From: Massilia norwichensis
Lineage (GTDB): Bacteria; Pseudomonadota; Gammaproteobacteria; Burkholderiales; Burkholderiaceae_D
Reading direction: 5' to 3'
Length of the DNA stretch: 64,000 bases
Assembly (NCBI RefSeq): GCF_024753245.1
Contig: NZ_JANUGX010000002.1
Span: 1 to 64,000 of the forward strand
Position numbers and translations under genes: made by a program. A model generated the notes under the pieces. The model saw nothing but the letters and a program-made list of their open reading frames with translations, was not told the DNA's origin and made no database searches. Shown piece by piece: positions 46,501-55,740 of the stretch. Each line of letters begins with the position of its first letter. Position 1 is the first letter of the stretch.

Positions 46501-49500
46501 CCTGAAAGGCGTGGCGCCAGCCAGTCTAACCGGCGACAACTTCCCGCAAGGAATACGCCCGGACGGCTCCTCGACCGGCATGACGATCGCCGGCACCGCC
46601 CAGGCCGACACCATCAAGGGCGGCCTGCTCGACGATACGATCGACGGCGGCGCCGGCAACGACAGCATCGACGGTGGTGCCGGCGCCGACCTCATCCACG
46701 GAGGCGAGGGCAACGACAGCCTCACGGTCACGATCGGCAACACACGCTTGTTCGGCGACGACGGCGACGACTATCTCAGCGGTGCGCATTACTACAACGG
46801 CGGCATCGGTAACGATACCCTGTCCGGTGGCGCCGGCAACGACACGCTGCAAACCTGGCTCGGCGACAATGTCATGAACGGCGACGGCGGCAACGACTTC
46901 CTGTACGCCTACGGCAGCGGCCACAATATGCTGTCCGGCGGCGCCGGCAACGACCTGCTGTCGGCCCATGCCGGCAACGATACCCTCGACGGCGGCGATG
47001 GCGACGATACCCTGTCGGTGTCCAACTACTTCTACACGAGCGTACCCAATCCGGTGCCCACCGTCGCCTTCAAGCTGCTTGGGGGCGGCGGCCGCGACAT
47101 CTTCAACTTGCACTTCTCGGGCAATACCCGCGTCGACATCACGGCAGACGGCGGCGCCGACAGCGACCTGTTCCGCATTTTCGATCATCCGTTCGCGTAC
47201 GGTTACAAGAACACGCTCACGATCGAGCATTTCGATGCCGGCGCCGGCGGCGACCTGATCGACCTGTCCGCCTTCGTCAGCAACGGGAAAAATCCGTTCG
47301 CCGCGGGCGGTCCCCTGCTGGTGGTGCAGCGCGGCACCGACACCGCGATCCAGGCCGACCCGGACGGCAGCGGCCCGATGGGCGTGGCGGACATCCTCGT
47401 CCTCAAGAACGTCGACAAAACGAAGCTCACGGCCGATAACTTCTGGAACGGCTACAACCCGGACGGCTCGAACACCGGCATCAAACTGAACGGCACCGAC
47501 GGCGACGACAGCCTCACGGGCGGCTGGCTCGACGATACGATCAGCGGCGGCCAGGGCAAGGATTGCATCCTCGGCGGCTTCGGCAGCGACAGCATCGACG
47601 GCGGCGATGGCGACGACACGATCAGCGGCGAAGACAGTACCTGGCCGAACTACGGCACCGACGAGCGCAACGGCGACGACGTGCTGTTCGGCGGCGCCGG
47701 CAACGATGAGCTGATCAGCTACAGCGGCAGCGACACCCTGGATGGCGGCGCCGGCGACGACAGGCTCACCATCGTCGGCGATGTCTTCGCCGGCAGCAGC
47801 AGGGCGGTCGTGGTCCGCGGCGGCGACGGCGACGATGCCATCATGGTCAGCCCCTTGCGGGTGGCGGGGACGATGAGCGTATCCATGACCGGCGGCGCCG
47901 GCAAGGACAGCTTCTCGCTGCCGTCCTACGAGCCCCTGCTCAAGTTCACCATTACCGACTTCCAGGCCGGCGCCGGTGGCGACGTCCTGAACGCCTTCGA
48001 TTACTGGACCGGCACCACGCCCTTCTCCAGCGGCTGGTACCGCTTCGTGCAGCACGGCGCCGACGCCGTGCTGCAGTTCGACAAGGACGGCCCATCCGGA
48101 AACGCCGCCTTCGTCGACGTCGTCACCCTGCAGAACGTCGACTGGACCAAGCTGCTGCCCGAGAACACGGCCGGCTGGCCGGCGGACGGCAGCACCAAAG
48201 GCCAGCTCATCGCCGGCACCGACCAGAACGACAAACTGCCGGGCGGTCCGCTCGACGACACCATCACGGGCGGCATCGGCAACGACGCCATCGACGGCAA
48301 GGGCGGCAACGACAGCATCGATGGCGGCGACGGCGACGATGCCATCAGCGGCGGCCCCGGCAACGACACCCTGAGCGGCGGCATCGGTGACGATATCATC
48401 GACGCCACCGAAGGCAACGACCTGGCGCTGGGTGGCGACGGCAACGACTACCTGATCGCCAGCATGGGCAAGACCACGCTGAATGGCGGCGCCGGCGACG
48501 ACCTGCTGGAAGTCTTGCCGAGCAACACGTCGCAAGCGCACGCCATCACGCTGCTGGGCGGCGACGGCGACGACATCTTCCTGGTCGGTGGCTGGATCAA
48601 TGCGGACAATCCAATCGTCGCCACCGGCGGCGCCGGGCGCGACCTGTTCAAGCTGGATCCCGGCGCGCTGGGCCAGGGCGGCCGCTACACGGTCACCGAT
48701 TTCCAGGCCGGCGCCAAGGGCGACCGGATCGAACTGGGACCGCTGGCGAGCACCTTCGTCAAGGGCGTCGACCCGTTTGCCGACGGCCACCTGCGCCTGC
48801 TGCAAAACGGCAGCGACACCCTGCTGCAGTACGACTGGGACGGCAGCGCCGGCGCCTACGGCAAGCTGCAGACCGTGCTGACCCTGAAGAACGTGGACAT
48901 GTACGCGCTGACGGCGGCGAACTTCGTCGAGGCGGTCACGCCGCCCTCACCGCCGCCGCCACCGCCGCCACCTCCTCCGCCACCGCCGCCCCCACCGCCG
49001 CCGGTGGTCGTGCCCCCACCCCCACCCCCGGCGATTCCCGGCGTGAGCGTCACCGGCGGCGACGACAAGGACCTGGTCGAAGGCAGTGTCGGCGACGACA
49101 AGCTCGACGCCGGCGCCGGCGACGACGTCCTGCACGGCGGCGGCGGCACCGACCTGCTGGTCGGCGGCCTCGGCAAGGACACCGCGACCTACGGCGGCAA
49201 GCTGGAGAACTACAAGATCACGCACGACGATGCCGGCTGGCACGTGGCCGACCAGCGCAGCGGCAGCGACAGCGACGGCAACGACACGCTGCTGGACGTC
49301 GAGCGGCTGCAGTTCACGGACCACATCGTGGCGCTGGACATCGACGGCATACCGGCCCAGGCCTACCGCCTGTACCGCGCCGCCTTCGACCGCGAGCCCG
49401 ACCTGGGCGGTCTCGGTTACTGGCTCGAACGCCTGGAGGCTGGCGCTTCATTGGTGAACGTCGCCGACGGTTTCGTGCACTCGCAGGAATTCGCCGACCT

Positions 49501-49726
49501 GTACGGCAGCGCGCCGACCAATGCCGAGATCGTGATGCGGCTGTACAAAAACATCCTGCACCGCGCCCCCGATCCAGGCGGCTACGCCTACTGGCTGGAC
49601 ATCCTCGACAGCAAGAAGGCTTCGCTGAACCACGTGCTGGGCTTCATGAGCGACAGCAAGGAAAACATCGAGGCGGTGGCGGAGCTGATCGCCAACGGGA
49701 TCGCTTACACGCCTTACGGTCCCTGA
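43523..49726 (+). CDS. Giant RTX (hemolysin-type Ca-binding) protein with Ig-like and DUF4214 domains
   Basis: A 2067-residue protein. Residues about 1-115 form an SbsA/Big_5-type Ig-like domain (TAPPQLVSMPKDGQPAAGD...). Then six related modules of roughly 240-320 residues follow (starts near 43878, 44777, 45580, 46550, 47451 and 48172). Each has GGxGxD-type RTX nonapeptides (GGAGNDTLxGG), a DFQAGAGGD-type turn and an LKNV...DNF closing segment. A Pro tract (about 1807-1837), a last short RTX block and a C-terminal four-helix DUF4214-like region (about 1943-2067) complete it. The absence of a signal peptide and the RTX content point to type I secretion and Ca-dependent folding outside the cell. 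No ABC/HlyD type I genes adjoin it. Confidence 0.93.
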   Translation: MSTDTAPPQLVSMPKDGQPAAGDLVFTFNEAIQAGSGKFSLYLYYGAYTPVFSADVASSSAITISGNTLTVHLPQRLEYATNYTVSLEIGAVTDLAGNAYASYGTIGYFRSGLSPVALNLSGTDKADTLNGSDLVDTLSGGAGADTINGYGGDDLLNGGDESNDLPYYTYDGDYLSGGAGNDTIYGGSGHDRLYGDDGNDLLVGGSGDDTLDGGTGDDLLEGGAGNDRLSDDGGLNTLRGGDGDDFLEAGWSGRGLLDGGAGNDILTGSDLASYTGGTGDDQISVSLRSIGAAASSIDAGDGNDTISLTMYDRTTGRVSVSGGGTDTYVLHSVLGLPDSSARIEVGDFQPGAGGDRINVLDLLGSFYEGNPFKNGSLKLVRDGADTLLQVQVPNYTTWQTLLHLKNVLPSQLTSDNFVGGIDPAGTTKGLSLTGTAGSDGLSGNLMDDTLSGLDGADTLFGYNGNDSLDGGAGNDMLDGGRGNDTLVGGLDDDRLSDDAGDNTLLGGAGNDLLSSYSTGASLLDGGAGNDTLSGGNGNDVLRGGDGDDTIGVANGYLLNGQRTVSVSGDAGKDLLIFYGNSNSSVSASGGDGADTFRFVSGWGWGTTTITDFSTAQGDQLDLLALIPYDLGSNPFGAAKRLVATQTGSDVTISLDLDGTGSEYSPTPIVTLKNIGLASLTPNAFVGGFDPSGGTKGMLLTGTAGADTLTGGWLDDTISGGDGKDAIDGGPGDDSIDGGNESVLGAGDTLSGGYGNDIIHGGGGADVLLGDSGNDSLDGGEGSDKLEGGLGNDTLDGGAGDDILTDNKGSNVLHGGAGNDTLEALTTNWTNYDTGYATQGDSTLDGGDGDDFLHLGRGNDMASGGAGNDTIAIELGASTGIHIVVEGGDGDDLISVSSDRVLTDVTVEASGGNGRDTYRFSSYYPAANTLTIKDFQAGANGDVLDVLSLMSSLPSGNPFGPLGYLRLKADGSDTLVQFDSDGAAGPGEFRTLAILKGVAPASLTGDNFPQGIRPDGSSTGMTIAGTAQADTIKGGLLDDTIDGGAGNDSIDGGAGADLIHGGEGNDSLTVTIGNTRLFGDDGDDYLSGAHYYNGGIGNDTLSGGAGNDTLQTWLGDNVMNGDGGNDFLYAYGSGHNMLSGGAGNDLLSAHAGNDTLDGGDGDDTLSVSNYFYTSVPNPVPTVAFKLLGGGGRDIFNLHFSGNTRVDITADGGADSDLFRIFDHPFAYGYKNTLTIEHFDAGAGGDLIDLSAFVSNGKNPFAAGGPLLVVQRGTDTAIQADPDGSGPMGVADILVLKNVDKTKLTADNFWNGYNPDGSNTGIKLNGTDGDDSLTGGWLDDTISGGQGKDCILGGFGSDSIDGGDGDDTISGEDSTWPNYGTDERNGDDVLFGGAGNDELISYSGSDTLDGGAGDDRLTIVGDVFAGSSRAVVVRGGDGDDAIMVSPLRVAGTMSVSMTGGAGKDSFSLPSYEPLLKFTITDFQAGAGGDVLNAFDYWTGTTPFSSGWYRFVQHGADAVLQFDKDGPSGNAAFVDVVTLQNVDWTKLLPENTAGWPADGSTKGQLIAGTDQNDKLPGGPLDDTITGGIGNDAIDGKGGNDSIDGGDGDDAISGGPGNDTLSGGIGDDIIDATEGNDLALGGDGNDYLIASMGKTTLNGGAGDDLLEVLPSNTSQAHAITLLGGDGDDIFLVGGWINADNPIVATGGAGRDLFKLDPGALGQGGRYTVTDFQAGAKGDRIELGPLASTFVKGVDPFADGHLRLLQNGSDTLLQYDWDGSAGAYGKLQTVLTLKNVDMYALTAANFVEAVTPPSPPPPPPPPPPPPPPPPPPVVVPPPPPPAIPGVSVTGGDDKDLVEGSVGDDKLDAGAGDDVLHGGGGTDLLVGGLGKDTATYGGKLENYKITHDDAGWHVADQRSGSDSDGNDTLLDVERLQFTDHIVALDIDGIPAQAYRLYRAAFDREPDLGGLGYWLERLEAGASLVNVADGFVHSQEFADLYGSAPTNAEIVMRLYKNILHRAPDPGGYAYWLDILDSKKASLNHVLGFMSDSKENIEAVAELIANGIAYTPYGP

Positions 49727-50409
49727 TAGCGCGCCAGCCACGGCACGATGATCGCGGCCAGGCGCTGCGGCGCCTCGATCGGGATCATGTGCCCGCTGTC
49801 CTCGACGACTTCGAGCGTGGCGCCAGGAATCCCGGCCTGCAGCTCGCGCGCCTCCTCGATGCTGCGCAGCTGGTCCTGCGCGGCCGCCACCACCAGGGTC
49901 GGGCAGCGGATCTCCCGCAGGCGGTCCAGATCGCCGGGCCGCTCCAGCATCGACTGGCGCCGGAACACCTCGCCGCCCAGGCGCATGCCCATCGCCCGCA
50001 CCCTTTCGATCAGCGCCTCGTTGTTGCGCTCTTTCGGATGCAGCGAGGATGCGACCGCGATGCGGCTCAGGCCACTGAAGGCGATCGATGGCGCCGCATT
50101 GCCGATCGCGCCCTTGCGCTGCCGCAGCGCCGGCGTGTCGGGACGGGTCGAGGTGGCGATCAGCACCAGCGCGCGCACGCGTTCGGGCGCCAGCCGCGCG
50201 ATCTCGCGTGCGACGTAGCCGCCCATCGAAAACCCGACCAGCAGGAAGGACGGCGGTGCGGCTTCCAGCGCGCGACGCGCCATGGCTTCGATCGAGCCAT
50301 CGTGGCGCAGGTCGGCGTAATGCAGGGGCCCGAAAGGCGCCAGCGGCGCTTCGAGGTCGGCCCACAGGGTTTCATCGGCCATGAAGCCGGGAACGAGCAG
50401 AAGTGACAT
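49714..50409 (-). CDS. Alpha/beta hydrolase
   Basis: A 231-residue hydrolase with nucleophile GFSMGG (Ser61), Asp in AAAQDQL and His in DSGHMIPIE, a complete triad. The short N-terminus (MSLLLVPGFMADETLWADL) resembles the MetX/BioH-like or RutD-like small hydrolases. The substrate is unknown. Its 3' end overlaps the RTX gene end by 13 bp. Confidence 0.88.
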   Translation of the reverse strand: MSLLLVPGFMADETLWADLEAPLAPFGPLHYADLRHDGSIEAMARRALEAAPPSFLLVGFSMGGYVAREIARLAPERVRALVLIATSTRPDTPALRQRKGAIGNAAPSIAFSGLSRIAVASSLHPKERNNEALIERVRAMGMRLGGEVFRRQSMLERPGDLDRLREIRCPTLVVAAAQDQLRSIEEARELQAGIPGATLEVVEDSGHMIPIEAPQRLAAIIVPWLARYQGP

Positions 50410-50527
50410 GGGGGCATCCTAGCAGATTGTTGCGCCAGCTCAGGGCAGCGCTTAATCAACTAGGAGCCGATGTGCCGACCTCCCCACCGCCAGCGTACGG
50501 AACCAGCTCAGGTTCGCGTTCGCCATC

Positions 50528-52243
50528 GTGATCATTCTCTCCTTCGTGTCGACCGCGATCGCCATCTGGCGCCTGCAGACGCTGGCGAACGACGCCAGGG
50601 AACTGACCCAGCACCCGCTGGCGAAGGAGCGGCTGGTATCGAACTGGCTGCTGAACATCTCGATGTCCGCCGAGCGCACCGCCGCGCTTGCCCGCGCGCC
50701 GGATGGCGAACCGGCGAAGGCCTTCGCCGACGAAGCCGTGCAGCAGTCGAAGCGCAGCACCGAGCTGCAGCAGCAGATCGGCGCGCTGCTCGACGGCGCG
50801 GACGAGAAAGCCCTCTACACGCAGATCGGCGCCGCGCACGAGCAGTACCTGGCGGCGCACGGGCGCCTCATGGCGCTGAAGGCCGAGGGCAAGCACGACG
50901 AGGCGCGGACGCTCTACGCCCAAGGCTTCGCGCCGCTCATGGACGGCTACATCGCCCGCGTCAGGGAGCTGCTCGCGCTGCAGCAGAAATCGATCGCGGC
51001 GCGCACCGGCGAAACGCTGGACGCCGCCCACGACAGCGCGACCCTGCTGGTCGGCCTGTGCCTGGCCACCCTGATCGCCAGCATCCTCGCCGCCCAGGTG
51101 TTCGCGCGCGTGCTGTTCCGCCGCCTCGGCGGCGAGCCGGCGCTGGCGGCCGCGGTGGCCGGCGAGATCGCGGCCGGCAACCTGCGCGTCGAGGTCAAGC
51201 TGGCGGACGGCGACCAGACCAGCCTGATGGCCGCTTTGCAGCACATGCGCGACAGCCTGGCCGGCATCGTCGGCCAGGTCCGCCACGGCAGCGCGGCCAT
51301 CGGCGAATCGATCGCGGTGTTGTCGGGCGAAGCCCAGGAGCTGTCGCGCCGCACCGAAAGCCAGGCCGCCGCGCTCGAGGAAACCGCGTCCTCGATCGAG
51401 GAGCTGACCCAGGGCATCCAGCACAGCGCGGACAACGCCGAGCAGGCCAACACGCTGGCGGCGCAGGCGTCCCAGGTCGCGCAGCAGGGCGGCCGCATGG
51501 TGGGCCAGCTGGTCGAAACCATGGGTGCGATCAACGCGTCCTCGGCGCGCATCGCCGACATCATCGGCGTCATCGACGGCATCGCCTTCCAGACCAATAT
51601 CCTGGCGCTGAATGCGGCGGTGGAAGCGGCGCGTGCCGGCGAACAGGGACGCGGCTTTGCGGTGGTGGCGGGCGAGGTGCGCGCGCTGGCCCAACGTTCG
51701 GCCTCGGCGGCCAAGGAAATCAAGGTCCTGATCGACGATTCGACCGGCCGCGTGACCGAAGGCTCGACCCTGGCCGGCCGCGCGGGCGAGACCATGCGCG
51801 ACATCGTCACCAGCATCGAGCGCGTCAGCACCATCATGAGCGACATCGTCGCCTCCAGCCGCGAGCAGGCCAGCGGCATCGCCCAGGTCAACCAGGCGAT
51901 CACGCAGATGGACGGGGTCACCCAGCAGAATGCGGCGCAGGTCGAGGAGTCGGCCGCGGCGACGATGTCGATGCAGGCGCAGTCGCAGCAGCTGCAGCAA
52001 CTGGTGTCGGTGTTCCGGGTCGACCTGCCCGCCAGCAGGACGCTGGCTGCGCGCCCTGCCCTGGCCGTTGCCGCGGCCGGCAAGCCGGCGGCAGCGGCGG
52101 CTGCGGCACCGGCACCCGCGCGGGCAAAGCAGGCGCCTGCGCACGGCACGCGCAAAGCCGCAGCGGCGCAGCCGGCCAGGGCCGCCAAACCATCCAGACC
52201 GGCCGGGCCCACCGCCGTCGCCGACGACTGGGAAGAGTTCTAA
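50528..52243 (+). CDS. Methyl-accepting chemotaxis protein (probable 5' frameshift)
   Basis: A chemoreceptor with a periplasmic sensor (about residues 20-170) flanked by two spans, HAMP, and a C-terminal signalling hairpin containing [20 protein letters not shown]. The longest ATG/GTG reading begins at GTG 50528, inside the first transmembrane helix and without SD. In frame upstream the codons read [14 protein letters not shown] back to about 50486 with no start. An ATG at 50470, preceded by AGGAG at 50462-50466, is one base out of frame; losing one C from CCCC (50482-50485) would join them. So the 5' end is either a real frameshift or an assembly error. Confidence 0.88.
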   Translation: MIILSFVSTAIAIWRLQTLANDARELTQHPLAKERLVSNWLLNISMSAERTAALARAPDGEPAKAFADEAVQQSKRSTELQQQIGALLDGADEKALYTQIGAAHEQYLAAHGRLMALKAEGKHDEARTLYAQGFAPLMDGYIARVRELLALQQKSIAARTGETLDAAHDSATLLVGLCLATLIASILAAQVFARVLFRRLGGEPALAAAVAGEIAAGNLRVEVKLADGDQTSLMAALQHMRDSLAGIVGQVRHGSAAIGESIAVLSGEAQELSRRTESQAAALEETASSIEELTQGIQHSADNAEQANTLAAQASQVAQQGGRMVGQLVETMGAINASSARIADIIGVIDGIAFQTNILALNAAVEAARAGEQGRGFAVVAGEVRALAQRSASAAKEIKVLIDDSTGRVTEGSTLAGRAGETMRDIVTSIERVSTIMSDIVASSREQASGIAQVNQAITQMDGVTQQNAAQVEESAAATMSMQAQSQQLQQLVSVFRVDLPASRTLAARPALAVAAAGKPAAAAAAAPAPARAKQAPAHGTRKAAAAQPARAAKPSRPAGPTAVADDWEEF

Positions 52244-52305
52244 GCCGGCGGTTGCCTCGCTGGGGTTTCCGTGTCAGCATGCGATGTCATGCACAAGGAG
52301 ACCCC

Positions 52306-53808
52306 ATGGGAATGAGGCACATACCGCTTCTGCTGGCCGGCCTGCTCGGCGCCCTCGCGCACATGCAGTTGCAGGCGCAGCCACCGGCCCCGGGACGGCT
52401 GCCGCAGGCGCCGTCCGCGGAAGTCCGCAAGTTCATCAAGGTCGATGCGCCGCTGCTGGCGCTGACCCACGTGCGCGTGATCGACGGCACCGGCGCGCCG
52501 GCGCGTGAAGACCGCACCGTGATCCTGCGCGATGGCCGCATCGACGCCATCCTCGATGGCGCGGCCGCGCCGCCAGGCGGTGCCCAGGTGCTCGACCTGC
52601 AGGGCCGTACCCTGATGCCGGGCCTGGTCGGCATGCACAACCACCTGATGTACACCGCCTCGATCAACCTCGACGAAGACGACAGGATCCCGCCGCCGGG
52701 CTTCTTCGTCACCGAGATCGCGTTCTCGGCGCCGCGCATGTACCTGGCCGCCGGTGTGACCACGATGCGCACCACCGGCAGCATCGAACCCTATACGGAC
52801 CTGAACATCCGCCGCCTGGTCGACGCCAACCAGATCCCCGGCCCGCACATCGACGTGACCGGTCCCTACCTCGAAGGCCGCGCCAGCAGCTTCCCGCAGA
52901 TGACGGCGATGGACGAACGCGAGCAGGCGCGCCGCACCGTGGCCTTCTGGGCCGGCGAAGGCGCGACGTCGTTCAAGGCCTACATGAACATCCCCGCCGA
53001 CGTGCTGGCCACTGCCATCACGGAGGCCCACAAGCACGGCACGAAAATCACCGGCCATCTGTGCTCGGTCGACTACCGCCAGGCGGCCAGACTCGGCATC
53101 GACAACCTCGAGCACGGCCCGGTCTTCACGGACACGGAGTTTGTCCCCAACCGGAAGAAGGACGTGTGCCCGTCCGGCGCCGAGATCAGCGCCTCCTGGG
53201 AAAAACTGGAGGTGTCGAGCCCGGAGGTGCAAAGCCTGATCCGCGACCTAGTGGCGCGCAAGGTGGCGATCACCTCGACCCTGCCGGTCTTCGAATCCTT
53301 CGTCGCGACCCGCCCGCTGCTGTCGAAAAAGCAGATGGCGATGATGTCGGCCGAATCGCTGCGCAGCCACCTGGCGGCACGCGCCGCAGCCGCTGCCAAT
53401 CCGGCGCGCGCCGCCAGGCAGGAAGCGGCGCTGAAGAAGGAGATGGCTTTCGAGCTGGCCTTTGTGCGCGCCGGCGGCCTGCTGCTGGCCGGCCCCGACC
53501 CGACCGGCAACGGCGGCGTGCTGCCCGGCTTTGGCGACCACCGCGAAGTCGAACTGCTGGTCGAAGCGGGCTTTACGCCGGTCGAGGCGATCCAGGTCGC
53601 GACCGCCAACGGCGCGCGCTATCTCGGCAAACTGGATCGCATCGGCACCGTCGAAGCGGGCAAGAACGCCGACCTGGTCGTCGTGGGTGGCGACCCGAGC
53701 CGCCGCATCCAGGACATCGAGAACGTGGAGATCGTCTTCAAGGATGGCGTGGGCTATGATCCGGTCAAGTTGAATGCATCGGTGCGCGGCATGGTCGGCA
53801 CCCGTTGA
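52306..53808 (+). CDS. Secreted amidohydrolase (imidazolonepropionase-like)
   Basis: A 500-residue metal-dependent hydrolase with a signal peptide (IPLLLAGLLGALAHMQLQA), metal-binding GMHNHLMYT, KITGHLCS and DNLEHGP, and the late Asp in GPDPTGNG. The terminal GKNADLVVVGGDP is typical of periplasmic amidohydrolases. The substrate is unknown; related enzymes act on dipeptides or cyclic amides. AAGGAG lies 5 bases before ATG 52306. A second, cytoplasmic amidohydrolase lies at 57454. Confidence 0.9.
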   Translation: MGMRHIPLLLAGLLGALAHMQLQAQPPAPGRLPQAPSAEVRKFIKVDAPLLALTHVRVIDGTGAPAREDRTVILRDGRIDAILDGAAAPPGGAQVLDLQGRTLMPGLVGMHNHLMYTASINLDEDDRIPPPGFFVTEIAFSAPRMYLAAGVTTMRTTGSIEPYTDLNIRRLVDANQIPGPHIDVTGPYLEGRASSFPQMTAMDEREQARRTVAFWAGEGATSFKAYMNIPADVLATAITEAHKHGTKITGHLCSVDYRQAARLGIDNLEHGPVFTDTEFVPNRKKDVCPSGAEISASWEKLEVSSPEVQSLIRDLVARKVAITSTLPVFESFVATRPLLSKKQMAMMSAESLRSHLAARAAAAANPARAARQEAALKKEMAFELAFVRAGGLLLAGPDPTGNGGVLPGFGDHREVELLVEAGFTPVEAIQVATANGARYLGKLDRIGTVEAGKNADLVVVGGDPSRRIQDIENVEIVFKDGVGYDPVKLNASVRGMVGTR

Positions 53809-53825
53809 TTGTCGAGGAAGGCTTC

Positions 53826-54296
53826 ATGAATCTACCCAACCACCAGCTCAGCATGACCGTGCTGATGACCCCGGACACCGCTAATTTTTCCGGCAACGTC
53901 CACGGCGGCCACATTTTAAAACTGCTCGACCAGGTCGCCTACGCCTGCGCCAGCCGCTACGCCGGCGCCTACGTGGTGACGATGAGCGTCGACCAGGTCA
54001 CCTTCCGCCAGCCGATCCACGTGGGCGAGCTGGTGACCTTCCTGGCGGCCGTCAACTACACCGGCCGCAGCTCGATGGAAATCGGCATCAAGGTGCTGGC
54101 CGAAAGCATCCGCACCCAGGAAGTACGCCACGTGAACAGCTGCTTCTTCACGATGGTGGCGGTCGGCGACGACAAGAAGCCGGTCGCGGTGCGGCCGCTG
54201 CAGCCGTCCACGCCGGACGAACTGCGCCGCTTCGAGGAAGCGAAATACCGCAAGGAGCTGCGTTTGGCGCTGGACCGGCAGCACGCGAAACGCTGA
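53826..54296 (+). CDS. Acyl-CoA thioesterase (hotdog fold)
   Basis: A 156-residue YciA/acyl-CoA hydrolase-type thioesterase: N-terminal hotdog segment NVHGGHILKLLDQVAY with the HGG loop and Asp, MSVDQVTFRQPIHVGE and the C-terminal EVRHVNSCFFTMVAV. It releases free fatty acids from acyl-CoA in the cytoplasm. The start MNLPNHQ at 53826 fits the family better than 53805. It follows the amidohydrolase after 17 bp and is the last gene before tRNA-Phe copy 2. Confidence 0.93.
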   Translation: MNLPNHQLSMTVLMTPDTANFSGNVHGGHILKLLDQVAYACASRYAGAYVVTMSVDQVTFRQPIHVGELVTFLAAVNYTGRSSMEIGIKVLAESIRTQEVRHVNSCFFTMVAVGDDKKPVAVRPLQPSTPDELRRFEEAKYRKELRLALDRQHAKR

Positions 54297-54324
54297 AGAA
54301 ATGCTGAGCTGAGCGCCGGGGCTA

Positions 54325-54352
54325 TTGCTATGCCGCGCGGATGTGCTACAAT
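54325..54352 (+). promoter_or_regulatory. Promoter of tRNA-Phe copy 2
   Basis: -35 TTGCTA (54325-54330), 16-bp spacer, -10 TACAAT (54347-54352), and the tRNA begins at 54363. Confidence 0.65.
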
Positions 54353-54362
54353 GCGCCGCCTT

Positions 54363-54438
54363 GGCCTGGTAGCTCAGTTGGTAGAGCAGAGGATTGAAAA
54401 TCCTTGTGTCGGTGGTTCGATTCCGCCCCGGGCCACCA
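54363..54438 (+). tRNA. tRNA-Phe (GAA), copy 2
   Basis: Identical base for base to copy 1 (20727-20802), with encoded CCA and GAA anticodon. It has its own promoter and terminator, so it should be functional. The downstream spacer differs from copies 1 and 3 after CCAAGAA. Confidence 0.97.
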
Positions 54439-54454
54439 AGAACATGCCTCACGA

Positions 54455-54484
54455 AACGCCAACCCATGCAGGTTGGCGTTTTTG
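54455..54484 (+). terminator. Terminator after tRNA-Phe copy 2
   Basis: Stem AACGCCAACC/GGTTGGCGTT with a six-base loop, then TTTG. Confidence 0.88.
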
Positions 54485-54656
54485 TTTCCGGAACTGGAAA
54501 TTCTCATGTCCGGCCCATTTCCGGGCTTTCTTCGAGCATCCTGCGCAATGCCTCGCAGCTTGGCGCAAACCGTCAATCAGTCGTCACCGTCGACCAAGCT
54601 CGACGGATCTCGATACTTCGCGTACCGCCGGGGGATCTGGCGCTGGCGTAAGGGTT

Positions 54657-55511
54657 TTAAGCTGCCAGGCCCGTCACTGTCGCCGGTATCGCCCCCACCG
54701 CGGCACGCCGGAAGGTGGAGGGCGACACGCCGGTGTGCTCCTTGAAGAAACGGGAGAAATTGCTGGGCGCGGAAAATCCAAGGTCGAGTGCGACCGATGT
54801 CAACGATCCGCCCTGGACGATCAGCCGGCGCATTGCCTCTTCCACCCGAACGGCGCTCCAGAAAACCTGCGGACTCGTATTAAGCTGATCGCGGAACAGC
54901 GTAAAGAAATGCGCGCGCGACAGACCGACCTGGTGCGCGATCGCATCGAGTCCGATCTTATCGTGGACATGCTTGCGCATCAGCGTGATCGCGCTACGCA
55001 GGCGGTGGTCGAGCAAGGGCGGGAGCAAGCGCTTGGGATCGACCACGGGTCCGCGCGTGGTGGCATTGATGGTGGCGCTGATCAACTGCTCGACCAGGCC
55101 ATTCAACCCGTCCCTGGGTTCGCGCGCCGACAGGATCAGGTCCAGCACCCGCCAGCAGGCCTGGCGCAAGTCGGCATCGATCGGAATGCGCGATGACGGA
55201 AAAACGAAGGGACGGCCGGTCGCCTGCCGCAGTTCATTCAGCCACTTTCGCGAAATCATAAACACCAGGAACACCGCCGGTCCCGTTCCATCCAGCCGCG
55301 TCATGTCGTGCGACTGATACGCATTGGTCGCGAGGCCCACGTTTTCGTCGTACCCGACCACCTCAGGGCCAACGTTGGCCTGGGCCCGCGCACCGCCCAG
55401 CCAGAACACGATCTGCGACTCGGAGTGCGCGTGCGCGACCAGGTCGGTACACGTTTCCAGCACGATCGCCTGTCCAAACGTTCCTTCGTAGAATGCATAC
55501 GACTCTGCCAT
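54657..55511 (-). CDS. AraC-family regulator
   Basis: A 284-residue protein with an N-terminal cupin-like effector domain (HSESQIVFWLGG) and a C-terminal double HTH (LDAIAHQVGLSRAHFFTLF and TSVALDLGFSAPSNFSRFFK). It is divergent from the FAH-hydrolase-amidohydrolase-porin operon 229 bp away and is therefore its likely activator. The spacer holds three GATAAGC direct repeats 20 bp apart. GGGAG precedes ATG 55511. The inducer is presumably the pathway substrate. Confidence 0.93.
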   Translation of the reverse strand: MAESYAFYEGTFGQAIVLETCTDLVAHAHSESQIVFWLGGARAQANVGPEVVGYDENVGLATNAYQSHDMTRLDGTGPAVFLVFMISRKWLNELRQATGRPFVFPSSRIPIDADLRQACWRVLDLILSAREPRDGLNGLVEQLISATINATTRGPVVDPKRLLPPLLDHRLRSAITLMRKHVHDKIGLDAIAHQVGLSRAHFFTLFRDQLNTSPQVFWSAVRVEEAMRRLIVQGGSLTSVALDLGFSAPSNFSRFFKEHTGVSPSTFRRAAVGAIPATVTGLAA

Positions 55512-55609
55512 ATTGTCTCCCTTGCCGGCATTGCCGGTCATATCTATATGTAAATTGTAGTCCTGGCAGCGAGGCGATATCCGTCATTCAAAAAGATATC
55601 AGACGCATT

Positions 55610-55656
55610 GATAAGCAGTTGGACCCGCCGATAAGCCCAGCCATGGGTTGATAAGC
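55610..55656. promoter_or_regulatory. Triple direct repeat GATAAGC (AraC operator candidate)
   Basis: GATAAGC occurs at 55610, 55630 and 55650, exactly 20 bp apart (about two helical turns), with GATATC elements at 55576 and 55595 upstream. AraC-family activators usually bind such directly repeated half-sites on one DNA face upstream of the promoter, here about 85-130 bp before the FAH ATG (55741). Confidence 0.7.
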
Positions 55657-55740
55657 GCATGTGCCCCTTTGTTCCTAGACTCCTCCCACGGTCAGCGGTC
55701 CGAACGTCAATCGGTCCCGGCCGGATACTTGGAGGAATAC

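Noticed and set aside
46526-48805. 759-residue ORF on the minus strand inside the RTX gene
   Set aside because: It is the antisense of strongly repeated RTX codons; composition is dominated by Val and Ala with no domain, and other minus-strand shadows exist at 44207-46165.
48930-49040. Pro-rich run as a possible sequencing repeat or regulatory element
   Set aside because: It reads cleanly as a Pro-rich linker in frame between RTX block and C-terminal region of the RTX protein.
50470-53808. 1112-residue plus-strand ORF spanning the chemoreceptor and amidohydrolase
   Set aside because: Only its end (from 52306) is real protein; the first 600 residues are Arg/Ala-rich out-of-frame translation of the chemoreceptor.
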